Shown here piece after piece: positions 18,276 through 24,865 of a DNA stretch of 64,000 nt. Positions within the stretch are counted from its first letter, which is position 1; each line of letters opens with the position of its first letter. The position numbers and the translations under genes are program-made. This DNA is from Microbacterium sp. 67-17 (GTDB lineage: Bacteria; Actinomycetota; Actinomycetes; Actinomycetales; Microbacteriaceae). The stretch covers positions 166,540-230,539 of the forward strand of contig NZ_MKTR01000014.1 in the NCBI RefSeq assembly GCF_001898325.1, in the 5' to 3' direction. The notes beneath the pieces are model-generated. The model saw nothing but the letters and a program-made list of their open reading frames with translations, had not been told where the DNA came from and ran no database searches.

Positions 18276-19562
18276 TCAACGAACGCGGACGAGGGGGAGG
18301 CGGCGAACGCCTGCCAACGCGGCATCCATCACTGCGACAGCGTCGGGGTCGAGAGTGAAATCGGCCATGCTGGCTCGAGCAGCCTCGAAAGCGTCGACAG
18401 CACCCGATCTGATCTCGTGAACGATCGCGGATGCGTCGTTGGGGCGGACCCCGAATCGTGACCCCGTGCGGACCAGGCCTGCCACAGAGATGCGGTCGAG
18501 CGCATACTCGCCTTCCACACTCATCGCACTGCTGATGCTCGCTGAGCCATCCCAGTACCCGGCGTACGTCAGCAGATCGTAGAGAGGGGCGAGCTCCACC
18601 GAGCGGCCCCGCAGCATGAGGGAGTAATTCTTCGCGTGAGCATCCGCGCACCCCGCAACGACGTTGAAGACGAACGCGCGGAAGAACGCGGCGCCGGTCG
18701 CTTCGCGATCCGCGACCAGCGGCAGGGAGCCGATGAGCCGAGCGATGCTGGCCACGCCCGGTCCGCCGTCGCGTTGCTGATACTTCTTCGAGGGCGCCAC
18801 GCTGAGCGCTTGGCACATGTCCTCTTGGTGGAGTCGATGCCACCGCCCGTCCGTCCACTGGCGGTCGTATCTCTCGCTGATCAAGACATCCCAGTCGCCG
18901 ATACGGCCGAGCTGCGCGGTGGCGACCTGACATCCAAGATGCGCCGCTGCGCGCAGAGTGAGTTGCTCGACCACGTCGATGCGGCGGAAGGCACCGACGA
19001 CCGGCTTGAGGATGTGTGTCGTCGGCTGGCTTCCCCCGGGGACTGCCCAGCGGCCATCCGGCATCCGGAACAGCGCAATCTTCGGCTGAGCGCCGGCGAT
19101 GGTGAAGCGCCCAGCGCCGTTACCGACAGCCACGCCGTCGGTGTACTCGGTGACCACCTGATCGAGCATCAGGGCCACCTCTTCGTCAGTGACCGGCCGC
19201 GCGCTCTGCTCGGCGAGCGCGTCGCTCGCCAGCTCCCCGGGCGGAAGGATCTGCACCGCGCCCGCCGCATCTGCTCCGATGTATTCAAGAAGCGCCAACG
19301 GATTCGCGGGTGACACCCCGAAGCGGCGTCCGATCGCCCGCAGCGCCTCGTCGTTGTCGGGGAGCAGCCCTTGAAGCCAGGGGAGCACGATCCGCTTTCG
19401 GTGTGTCGTCGCGCTCAGCGGCATCGCCAGCGACAGGGGAGTCGCATCGTCACGATCTCGGTAGCCGGCGTCATAGGTGAAGCTGACGTTTCCCGATGCC
19501 GACTGGGTGAGCATCCCCGTCGGGGCGCCATCCAGGTACACCGCCAGCTCGGATGCCGTCAC
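18276..19562 (-). CDS. hipA: HipA-type serine/threonine kinase toxin
   Basis: A 428-residue kinase toxin; HipA family members stop growth by phosphorylating aminoacyl-tRNA synthetases or similar targets and promote persistence. The couple domain is N-terminal (AVYLDGAPTGMLTQ, LPWLQGLLPDNDEAL), the nucleotide loop is in IAGAQPKIALF, an ATP-binding lysine in HILKPVVGAF, and the catalytic loop is GCADAHAKNYSLM with the metal aspartate in LAPLYDLLT. All key residues are present, so it looks active. GTG at 19562 overlaps the antitoxin stop by four bases. The target is not known. Confidence 0.93.
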   Translation of the reverse strand: MTASELAVYLDGAPTGMLTQSASGNVSFTYDAGYRDRDDATPLSLAMPLSATTHRKRIVLPWLQGLLPDNDEALRAIGRRFGVSPANPLALLEYIGADAAGAVQILPPGELASDALAEQSARPVTDEEVALMLDQVVTEYTDGVAVGNGAGRFTIAGAQPKIALFRMPDGRWAVPGGSQPTTHILKPVVGAFRRIDVVEQLTLRAAAHLGCQVATAQLGRIGDWDVLISERYDRQWTDGRWHRLHQEDMCQALSVAPSKKYQQRDGGPGVASIARLIGSLPLVADREATGAAFFRAFVFNVVAGCADAHAKNYSLMLRGRSVELAPLYDLLTYAGYWDGSASISSAMSVEGEYALDRISVAGLVRTGSRFGVRPNDASAIVHEIRSGAVDAFEAARASMADFTLDPDAVAVMDAALAGVRRLPLVRVR

Positions 19563-19783
19563 CGCAGCACCTGTCCGGTCGCGAGGTCCCGCAGCACGAC
19601 CTCGTAGCCGAACGCCTGGAAGAGATCAAAGAGTTTCGCTGACTCAACCGTCGGCTTGCCCGACTCGACATCGGCGACGAAGGATCGCGACAACCGCGCT
19701 CGTGTAGCGAGGTCCTGCTGCGTCCAACCCCGTTGCGTGCGCAGCTCTCGCACAACGGCCGACGCATCGCGCATCGTCAGCAT
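19559..19783 (-). CDS. hipB: HipB-type antitoxin / repressor
   Basis: A 74-residue XRE-family DNA-binding protein with a five-helix HTH (ELRTQRGWTQQDLATRARLS, then SRSFVADVESGKPTVE). HipB proteins neutralise HipA and repress the operon. ATG 19783 follows GAGGGGAG six bases upstream; the longer frame to 19948 would run through the operator repeats and is rejected. Translation is coupled to hipA. It is probably autoregulated by the three palindromes just upstream. Confidence 0.9.
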   Translation of the reverse strand: MLTMRDASAVVRELRTQRGWTQQDLATRARLSRSFVADVESGKPTVESAKLFDLFQAFGYEVVLRDLATGQVLR

Positions 19784-19806
19784 TCGGGGCTCCCCTCGCT
19801 GGTGGT

Positions 19807-19880
19807 ATGTCGCCGTACGGCTCCTTGTGGGAATGTCGCCGTACGGAATCATTCTAGGATGTCGCCGTACGGCTACACAA
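19807..19880 (-). promoter_or_regulatory. hipBA promoter with three operator palindromes on a 26-bp period
   Basis: ATGTCGCCGTACGG occurs three times (19807-19820, 19833-19846, 19859-19872), each start exactly 26 bases from the next. Each copy centres on the palindrome CCGTACGG, extended to GCCGTACGGC in copies one and three. Leftward, TTGTGT (19880-19875) and TAGAAT (19856-19851) form a -35/-10 pair 18 bases apart. The rightmost palindrome lies in that spacer, the next just after the -10, and the last in the leader. This fits autorepression by HipB. Confidence 0.75.
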
Positions 19881-19928
19881 GGCTCAGGCTTGGGCTGCTT
19901 CACGTGAGACTCGCCGCTCTCCGATGTC

Positions 19929-19999
19929 ATTTCGGGAATCAGTTGCACCGTGATTCCCGAAATAACATCAAGCGGGGTATGATGCTAAAACGGGAATCA
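19929..19999 (+). promoter_or_regulatory. Operator/promoter of the second HTH gene: 13-bp inverted repeat plus a half-site
   Basis: A perfect 13-bp inverted repeat (ATTTCGGGAATCA at 19929-19941, its complement at 19951-19963, nine-base spacer) precedes a -10-like TATGAT (19978-19983). A third half-site CGGGAATCA lies at 19991-19999. The right arm overlaps the position expected for the -35. The word differs from the operator of the neighbouring hipBA, so the two modules should not cross-regulate. Confidence 0.65.
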
Positions 20000-20020
20000 C
20001 CGGCGCCAGGGGGTCGTCCC

Positions 20021-20263
20021 ATGCGAGTGCTCATCGACGACCCGAGTGACCTCGGGCGGCTCATCCGTCGCATCCGAGAACAGCACGGGTGGTCGCAACG
20101 CCGACTCGCCACAGCTCTCGGGGTCGGCCAGCGCTATGTCCACGAACTCGAAACTGGGCGCGCCAAGAGGTTCGACACTCACTACCTGCAGGTGCTCGCC
20201 GCGCTGGGCGTTCGACTGGTCGCCGAGGCCGACGATCCTGACGCTGCGGCATCCGACTCATGA
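20021..20263 (+). CDS. HipB-like antitoxin/repressor (orphan)
   Basis: An 80-residue XRE-type protein with HTH region LIRRIREQHGWSQRRLATAL and GVGQRYVHELETGRAKRFD. ATG 20021 follows an AGGGGGT site; a longer open frame from 19733 crosses the operator and is rejected. It overlaps the start of a truncated hipA by four bases, the usual hipBA layout, but its toxin partner is broken. It could therefore persist as a stand-alone repressor or as a neutraliser of another HipA. Confidence 0.85.
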   Translation: MRVLIDDPSDLGRLIRRIREQHGWSQRRLATALGVGQRYVHELETGRAKRFDTHYLQVLAALGVRLVAEADDPDAAASDS

Positions 20264-20517
20264 TCGACACCCTGCCCGTTCGGCTCTACGACACGAACAT
20301 CGGAACGCTCGAGCGTACGACCCGAGGCGGGGCAGTTCTGCGCTGGTCGCGCGAGGCGATCGATCGGTGGGGTGAGAATTCCCGCGTTCTCAGCGCCGGC
20401 CTGCGCGTCGGAGTTGACGACGAGCAAACCTCCGAAGCGTTCTTCGGGGGGCTGCTTCCCGAAGGCGAGCACATCGCCCGGCTCGCGCTCGCTCAACGAC
20501 CGGGAGGCGCGGCTCGC
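20260..20517 (+). pseudogene. Truncated hipA (N-terminal fragment)
   Basis: The first about 75 codons encode a normal HipA couple domain (LPVRLYDTNIGTLERTT, FFGGLLPEGEHIARLAL). Homology then ends at a dispersed repeat (20486-20503), and the frame continues only antisense to the converging phosphatase gene. The kinase core with the catalytic loop is missing, so the product cannot be an active toxin. ATG 20260 overlaps the upstream antitoxin stop. Confidence 0.82.
20486..20503. repeat. Dispersed repeat at the hipA breakpoint
   Basis: CGCTCGCTCAACGACCGG matches exactly, in inverted orientation, the element at 2669-2686. It lies where hipA homology stops. Confidence 0.65.
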
Positions 20518-21129
20518 TCACCGAACGAGAGAGGCCTCGCGAACGCGGTTGGCGTATGCCACTGCGGCATCAAGCGCCGGGATCATCTCCGCCACCGCCC
20601 GGGCGTAGTGCGCACGACGCCGAGACAGCTCAGGGTCGAACACGTCATCGACCGTCGGGTCTCCGGGCGGATCCGTCGTGCCCCGAACCTCGCGCACAAG
20701 GTCGGTCGCGGCGCGGACCCGCGCACTCGGGTCCTCGCCCGCACGATCCACCGCACGCTGGAGGGCGTTGTCATCAACCAGGGCTGAGAGCCTGGCGAAC
20801 TCGCGGATCGTGAATGCGCGACCCAAGGCGCTGAGATCCATCCGCACGCACGCGCTGCGGTGGATGCGGGACGCGCCGAGAATGAGGTCGGCCTGCTCGA
20901 CCATCTCGCGTGTCAGAAGCTGCGGGCGATGAGACTCGGCATCCGTCATCGACAGACCCAGCGACGTCGCGGCATCGCGAGCCCGTCGCGTCATCCCGTC
21001 GCCGGGCGCTGGATGCGTGCCTGCGCTGCGCACCGTGATCAAACCATCCGCGAACTTATCGCGCAGGTACAGCTCGGCAAGCGGCGAACGAATCATGTTC
21101 GCCGTGCACACGACAAGGACCTCGACCAT
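20518..21129 (-). CDS. Low-molecular-weight protein-tyrosine phosphatase (second copy)
   Basis: A 203-residue paralogue of the phosphatase at 17597: P-loop VCTANMIRSPLAELYLR, then RSAGTHPAPGDGMTRRA, and the C-terminal acid region DDVFDPELSRRRAHY. The leftward frame extends to 21204, but ATG 21129 gives the canonical VEVLVVCTAN start. It converges on the truncated hipA, and its stop lies about 15 bases from the dispersed repeat. It may serve the same BY-kinase or a different one outside the window. Confidence 0.9.
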   Translation of the reverse strand: MVEVLVVCTANMIRSPLAELYLRDKFADGLITVRSAGTHPAPGDGMTRRARDAATSLGLSMTDAESHRPQLLTREMVEQADLILGASRIHRSACVRMDLSALGRAFTIREFARLSALVDDNALQRAVDRAGEDPSARVRAATDLVREVRGTTDPPGDPTVDDVFDPELSRRRAHYARAVAEMIPALDAAVAYANRVREASLVR

Positions 21130-21243
21130 TGATCCCCAGATCTCTGTGGCCACCACTTCGGGTGTCGATGCCCCGTCCCCATGTGCACCGACAGGTACAA
21201 CCATAGGGGGTGAAATGTGAACGGATGGTTTCGTGCCGCGCTG

Positions 21244-22194
21244 TCAGCGGGTGGAGACAAAGGTGTCGCCCGCCCAGACCCAGGGCACGCCCTCGCCGTC
21301 GAGGGTGACGGCGACCGGGGCATCCGTCGGAATGCTCGGGATGCAGGTCGCAGCTCCCGGCTCCGCCACCAGCATCCCGTCGCAGGATGCCGCATCCGCC
21401 CGGGCCGTCGTGACCTGGCCGTCGCCGGACACGGTCAGCGCCAGAACCCCGGCCTGGCCGAGGGGCGACCAGGTGGCGGCATCCGTCGACTGGGAGGCAT
21501 CCGATCCGCAGATGACTGCCGTCGTGCCGTCGCCGGCGCGCACCCCCGTCGGCGCCCCGCAGGGGGCGTCGAGGGTGCCGGCGGGGGTCACGACGGCTAG
21601 CGGATTCGCGGGATCAATGTAGGTCGACGAGGCGAGGATGTCGCCGTTGGGCTCCCAGAACTGCCCGTCGGTGAAGGTACGCATGCCCTGCAGCGTGCAA
21701 TCCGCGCCCATGAGCGCGACCATCTGGCCCTGATCCGCCGCATACGGCGACAGCGAAAGGATCTGCCCGATCCCGAGGTAGCGGGGCGTGACATCCGACC
21801 AGGTCTGCCCGGCATCGGTCGAGCGCTCCAGCAGCGGCTCGATCGACCCGCACTGCCCGGCCGTCGCGCGCCACCACACGCCCTCGGATGTCGCGAGGAA
21901 TCGCTGGGCCGGACCCGCTGCCGCCGCCACGGTCACGGTCGGCGTCGGGGTAGGCGTCGCGGTCGGAGTCTCGACGCCCATCGTCGGCGTGACGCGTGGC
22001 GCCTCGGTCGGGGGAGGTGTCTGCGTGCGCGTGATCGCCAGCCAGCTGAGGCCCCCGACGGCGAGGATCAGCACCGCGACGATCACGATCGACACCCACG
22101 TGGGCACAGAGCCTCGGGAGCGTCTTGACGTGCTCGAGCGGTAGGCCACGGCGGTCCTCGCGTGTCGGCTGGTGTGCGGCGGGCGGAACAGCAT
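21244..22194 (-). CDS. Membrane-anchored protein with extracellular BNR/sialidase-like repeats
   Basis: A 316-residue protein with a basic N-terminus, one membrane segment (WVSIVIVAVLILAVGGLSW), a Thr/Pro linker (TPTATPTPTPTVTV) and an extracellular domain containing ERSTDAGQTWSDVTP, the Asp-box type motif of BNR/beta-propeller repeats. Four or more cysteines in the outer domain could form disulphides. No enzymatic residues are recognised. ATG 22194 is used; GTG 22146 preceded by GAGGA is an alternative. It is divergent from the CPBP gene. Confidence 0.7.
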   Translation of the reverse strand: MLFRPPHTSRHARTAVAYRSSTSRRSRGSVPTWVSIVIVAVLILAVGGLSWLAITRTQTPPPTEAPRVTPTMGVETPTATPTPTPTVTVAAAAGPAQRFLATSEGVWWRATAGQCGSIEPLLERSTDAGQTWSDVTPRYLGIGQILSLSPYAADQGQMVALMGADCTLQGMRTFTDGQFWEPNGDILASSTYIDPANPLAVVTPAGTLDAPCGAPTGVRAGDGTTAVICGSDASQSTDAATWSPLGQAGVLALTVSGDGQVTTARADAASCDGMLVAEPGAATCIPSIPTDAPVAVTLDGEGVPWVWAGDTFVSTR

Positions 22195-22266
22195 CCGCTC
22201 GCTCTAGCGATGCGGATAGAAGCATGTGGTTCTGGCGCCGAACCGGCGAGGAATTCCCCCGGCAGG

Positions 22267-22280
22267 TACCCTGGCGCCTA
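22267..22280 (+). promoter_or_regulatory. Leaderless-type -10 box for the CPBP protease gene
   Basis: TACCCT at 22267-22272 lies seven bases before ATG 22280, with no ribosome site between. It supports this start over the upstream in-frame codon at 22226. Confidence 0.55.
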
Positions 22281-23140
22281 TGACGGAGTCTAGCGCGGCG
22301 ACAGTACGTTCACCGGAACCAGGGTCGTCGAGGCGCTCGGACTCGACCGCGGAACCCGGATCCTCGCGGCGATCCGCCTCCTCTCGGGGGTCGGATTCGT
22401 CGCGGGGATCGAGGCGGAGCGAGCGGGCTGCACACTCGTGGCGGTCGGGCGGGTCGACAGTCGCTCGCTGGGACTGGGAACTTGTCGGATGGGCAGTGCT
22501 GTTGCTCGGCGCCGGCATCTTGCTCTCGACCCTCGCCGACCGGCTCCTGGGCGGCACCCTTGGTTCCGCGCTCTCGCTTGCCGCGCTGTGGGGCGGGATG
22601 CTCGCCGCGATCATCCTCGCCTTCGCGCGCTCCCGGCCCCGGATGCTGCTGCGCTTCCATCCGTTCGACCTGATCTACGGCATCGTGCTCGGGGTCATTC
22701 TGCGCTTCGCGCAGGGCTTTCTCGAGATCGCCGGCACCGGCACCGCCGCGTGGCCGACAGCAGGGACGATCGATGGGTCGCTCCCGGCATCCTTCTGGTT
22801 CGACGGCGTGCTCGCGCCGGTCGTGATCGCGCCGCTTCTCGAAGAGTTCTTCTTCCGCGCCGTGCTGCTCGTGGCGATCTTCACGGCGGTCAGACGGATG
22901 ACGAACTCGCGTTCGTGGGCAGGGTTCGCCGCTATCGCGGTAACGACCGTGCTCTTCATCGGCCTGCACCTGGTTTTCGACACCTATACCTGGTGGTCGG
23001 TGGCGACCCTCGGGCTCGTGGGGATCGTGTGTGCCGGCCTGGTCGTCGCAACAGCGCGCATCTGGGGCGCCGTGCTCACCCACATGGTCTTCAACGGCGT
23101 CGCCGTCGCGATGCTCGTTGTCGGCACCGTCGGCGCCTAG
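22280..23140 (+). CDS. CPBP-family intramembrane glutamic endopeptidase
   Basis: A 286-residue polytopic membrane protein (about seven to eight segments) with the CPBP/Rce1 motifs in order: LLEEFFFRAVLL (EExxxR), FIGLHLVFD and HMVFNGVAV (HxxxN). The N-terminal 55 residues are rich in Ser/Arg/Glu and likely disordered in the cytoplasm. Family members cleave membrane or prenylated proteins or mature peptides. The 3' end overlaps the convergent LuxR gene by four bases. Confidence 0.88.
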   Translation: MTESSAATVRSPEPGSSRRSDSTAEPGSSRRSASSRGSDSSRGSRRSERAAHSWRSGGSTVARWDWELVGWAVLLLGAGILLSTLADRLLGGTLGSALSLAALWGGMLAAIILAFARSRPRMLLRFHPFDLIYGIVLGVILRFAQGFLEIAGTGTAAWPTAGTIDGSLPASFWFDGVLAPVVIAPLLEEFFFRAVLLVAIFTAVRRMTNSRSWAGFAAIAVTTVLFIGLHLVFDTYTWWSVATLGLVGIVCAGLVVATARIWGAVLTHMVFNGVAVAMLVVGTVGA

Positions 23141-24699
23141 GCGGTCGGGGGGAGTGAGACCAGGCCGAGCCGCGTCGCTTCGGCGATGGCCTCGTGGCGC
23201 GAGGAGACTCCCATCCGCCGGTAGAGCGAGCGCACCTGCGACTTGATCGTGTTGACCGACACGTGCAGTCGTGCCGCGATCTGAGCGAGCGAGTCGGGGT
23301 TCGCCAGAGCCGTCAAGACCTCCTGCTCGCGCGGGGTGAGGATGACGGCAGGGGGCGGGGCTGGGACAGCCGAGTGCGCGAGATGTGGGGGAAGATCAAG
23401 CGGAACCTCGTCGCGCACAGTCGCCGGCACCACGGCGAACGGGCGCCACAACCCCTCATCACGGGCAAGTGCCGCCGCGGCGCCGGAGATTCGATCCTCG
23501 GCCGGAAGGCCCGCGCGCTGGAGCGCGAGGGATGTCAGCAGCAGCGCCTCGAGGCGCACCGACGGCCCGATTCCGCGGCGCTGCGCGAGCGACCGGGCGG
23601 CGTGGACCGCCACCAGCGGGTCGGCGCGAGTGATGAGGGCGCGCACGGCGCCGAGGGCGCACAGCGCCGGGAGGGAGGCCGGGTCGCGCACCGGCATCGT
23701 CGGCGGCATCCCGAGCATTTCACCAGCCTTCTCGCGCAGGAACGTCGCAACGCACAGCCCGAGCGAGCCAGCCGGTAGCTGGCGGTTCTCGGTCTCGGCG
23801 TCGACCAGATCCATCACGCTCGCGGGGTTGCCGGTCGCCAGACGCCACCGGCCCTCGGCCAGAACCACGAGCGGCCAGAACTCGAAGAGAACGTCGCGGT
23901 CAAGGCTCGCCAACACCTGCGGTGCGGACTCGTCCATCCGCTCGACGGCGATCAGCGCCCGCGCCAGCCGGGTGCGCGCACGGATGCGATCGGCGTAGGC
24001 GTTGTTCGGTTGACGCTCGGCCTCGGCACGCGCGAGCGCCGCTTCGGCATCCCGCAGCCTGCCCTCCATCGCCAGAACGCACGCCTGTTTGATCAGTGCG
24101 TCGCGACGGATGCCGAGCTCGGCATCGCCGTCGGTGGCGGCGAGCGCCGCCCGGTAGTCGGCGAGCGCCGCGGCGGTGTCGCCAGCGAGCAACTCCGTCG
24201 TTCCGAGCTGGGAGTACGCGGCGGCGAGGAACTGCGGAAGGTGGGCGGGCTCGAGCGCCGACTCGGCCTCGATGTGCTGGCGCAGTCGCTGCGCGACATC
24301 CCGGGCCTCGTCCAACTCGCCGCGCAGTCGGTGCGCGATCATCCGTTGCGCGACACGCCAGCCCTGATCGGTCGGTGCGTCCAGGTGCGACCCCGGCGCG
24401 GCATCCATCGGGCGGGTCGCCAGCAGTCGGATGCGCGCGGGGCTGTCGAGCACGGGCAGCGCGAACCGCTTGGCCAACAGGAGTGCCGGTGGTGCGGCAT
24501 CCTCGGGCACCGGTACAAGCAGCCGACGCAGTTCGGCCGGTCGGTCCAGGAACAGCGGCCAGAGGCCGGCGCTGAGCAGCCGGACCGCGGTGGCCGCGTC
24601 GTCACGCTGCCACGCGGCATCCACCTGCTCGATCAACGTCGACAGCACCTCGGCAGAGGTTGATGGCGTGGCTTCCGGCTGTGGTGTCGGCATGAACAT
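23137..24699 (-). CDS. LuxR-type transcriptional regulator with a long N-terminal helical-repeat domain
   Basis: A 520-residue regulator. The C-terminal LuxR HTH is clear (ILTPREQEVLTALANPDSLA, ARLHVSVNTIKSQVRSLYRR). The remaining 430 residues are alanine/leucine/arginine-rich helices resembling TPR units, as in MalT/LAL proteins but without a visible P-loop ATPase. ATG 24699 follows AAGGAA. It is the last gene of a leftward series headed by the DUF11 giant and resembles in layout the regulator at 36385. Confidence 0.85.
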   Translation of the reverse strand: MFMPTPQPEATPSTSAEVLSTLIEQVDAAWQRDDAATAVRLLSAGLWPLFLDRPAELRRLLVPVPEDAAPPALLLAKRFALPVLDSPARIRLLATRPMDAAPGSHLDAPTDQGWRVAQRMIAHRLRGELDEARDVAQRLRQHIEAESALEPAHLPQFLAAAYSQLGTTELLAGDTAAALADYRAALAATDGDAELGIRRDALIKQACVLAMEGRLRDAEAALARAEAERQPNNAYADRIRARTRLARALIAVERMDESAPQVLASLDRDVLFEFWPLVVLAEGRWRLATGNPASVMDLVDAETENRQLPAGSLGLCVATFLREKAGEMLGMPPTMPVRDPASLPALCALGAVRALITRADPLVAVHAARSLAQRRGIGPSVRLEALLLTSLALQRAGLPAEDRISGAAAALARDEGLWRPFAVVPATVRDEVPLDLPPHLAHSAVPAPPPAVILTPREQEVLTALANPDSLAQIAARLHVSVNTIKSQVRSLYRRMGVSSRHEAIAEATRLGLVSLPPTA

Positions 24700-24791
24700 G
24701 CGGTTCCTTCCCGTCACCACCACAGATGCAGGGAAGGAGAATTCGTGACGCGAACCCGGGAAAGTCGTTGCAGCAGAGGCTGGAGGAGTGG

Positions 24792-24850
24792 TTCGGTCGC
24801 GCCGTGATGCGGGTGTGACGTGACGGATGCCGCAGGATGGCGCGACTGAC
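24792..24850. repeat. REP-like element, copy A
   Basis: A 59-bp unit starting TTCGGTCGCGCCGTG and ending GGATGGCGCGACTGAC. The outer arms GGTCGCGCC/GGCGCGACT are near-complementary, so it can fold. Two further copies lie at 63141 and 63215. Confidence 0.7.
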
Positions 24851-24865
24851 GTGTGTTGGGCGACG

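Noticed and set aside
19807..19872. CRISPR-like array
   Set aside because: Only three 14-base repeats with 12-base spacers; the palindromes and promoter position fit operators.
19733..20020. Upstream extension of the second HTH gene
   Set aside because: It would translate through the inverted-repeat operator and the neighbouring hipB; the ATG at 20021 has a good ribosome site.
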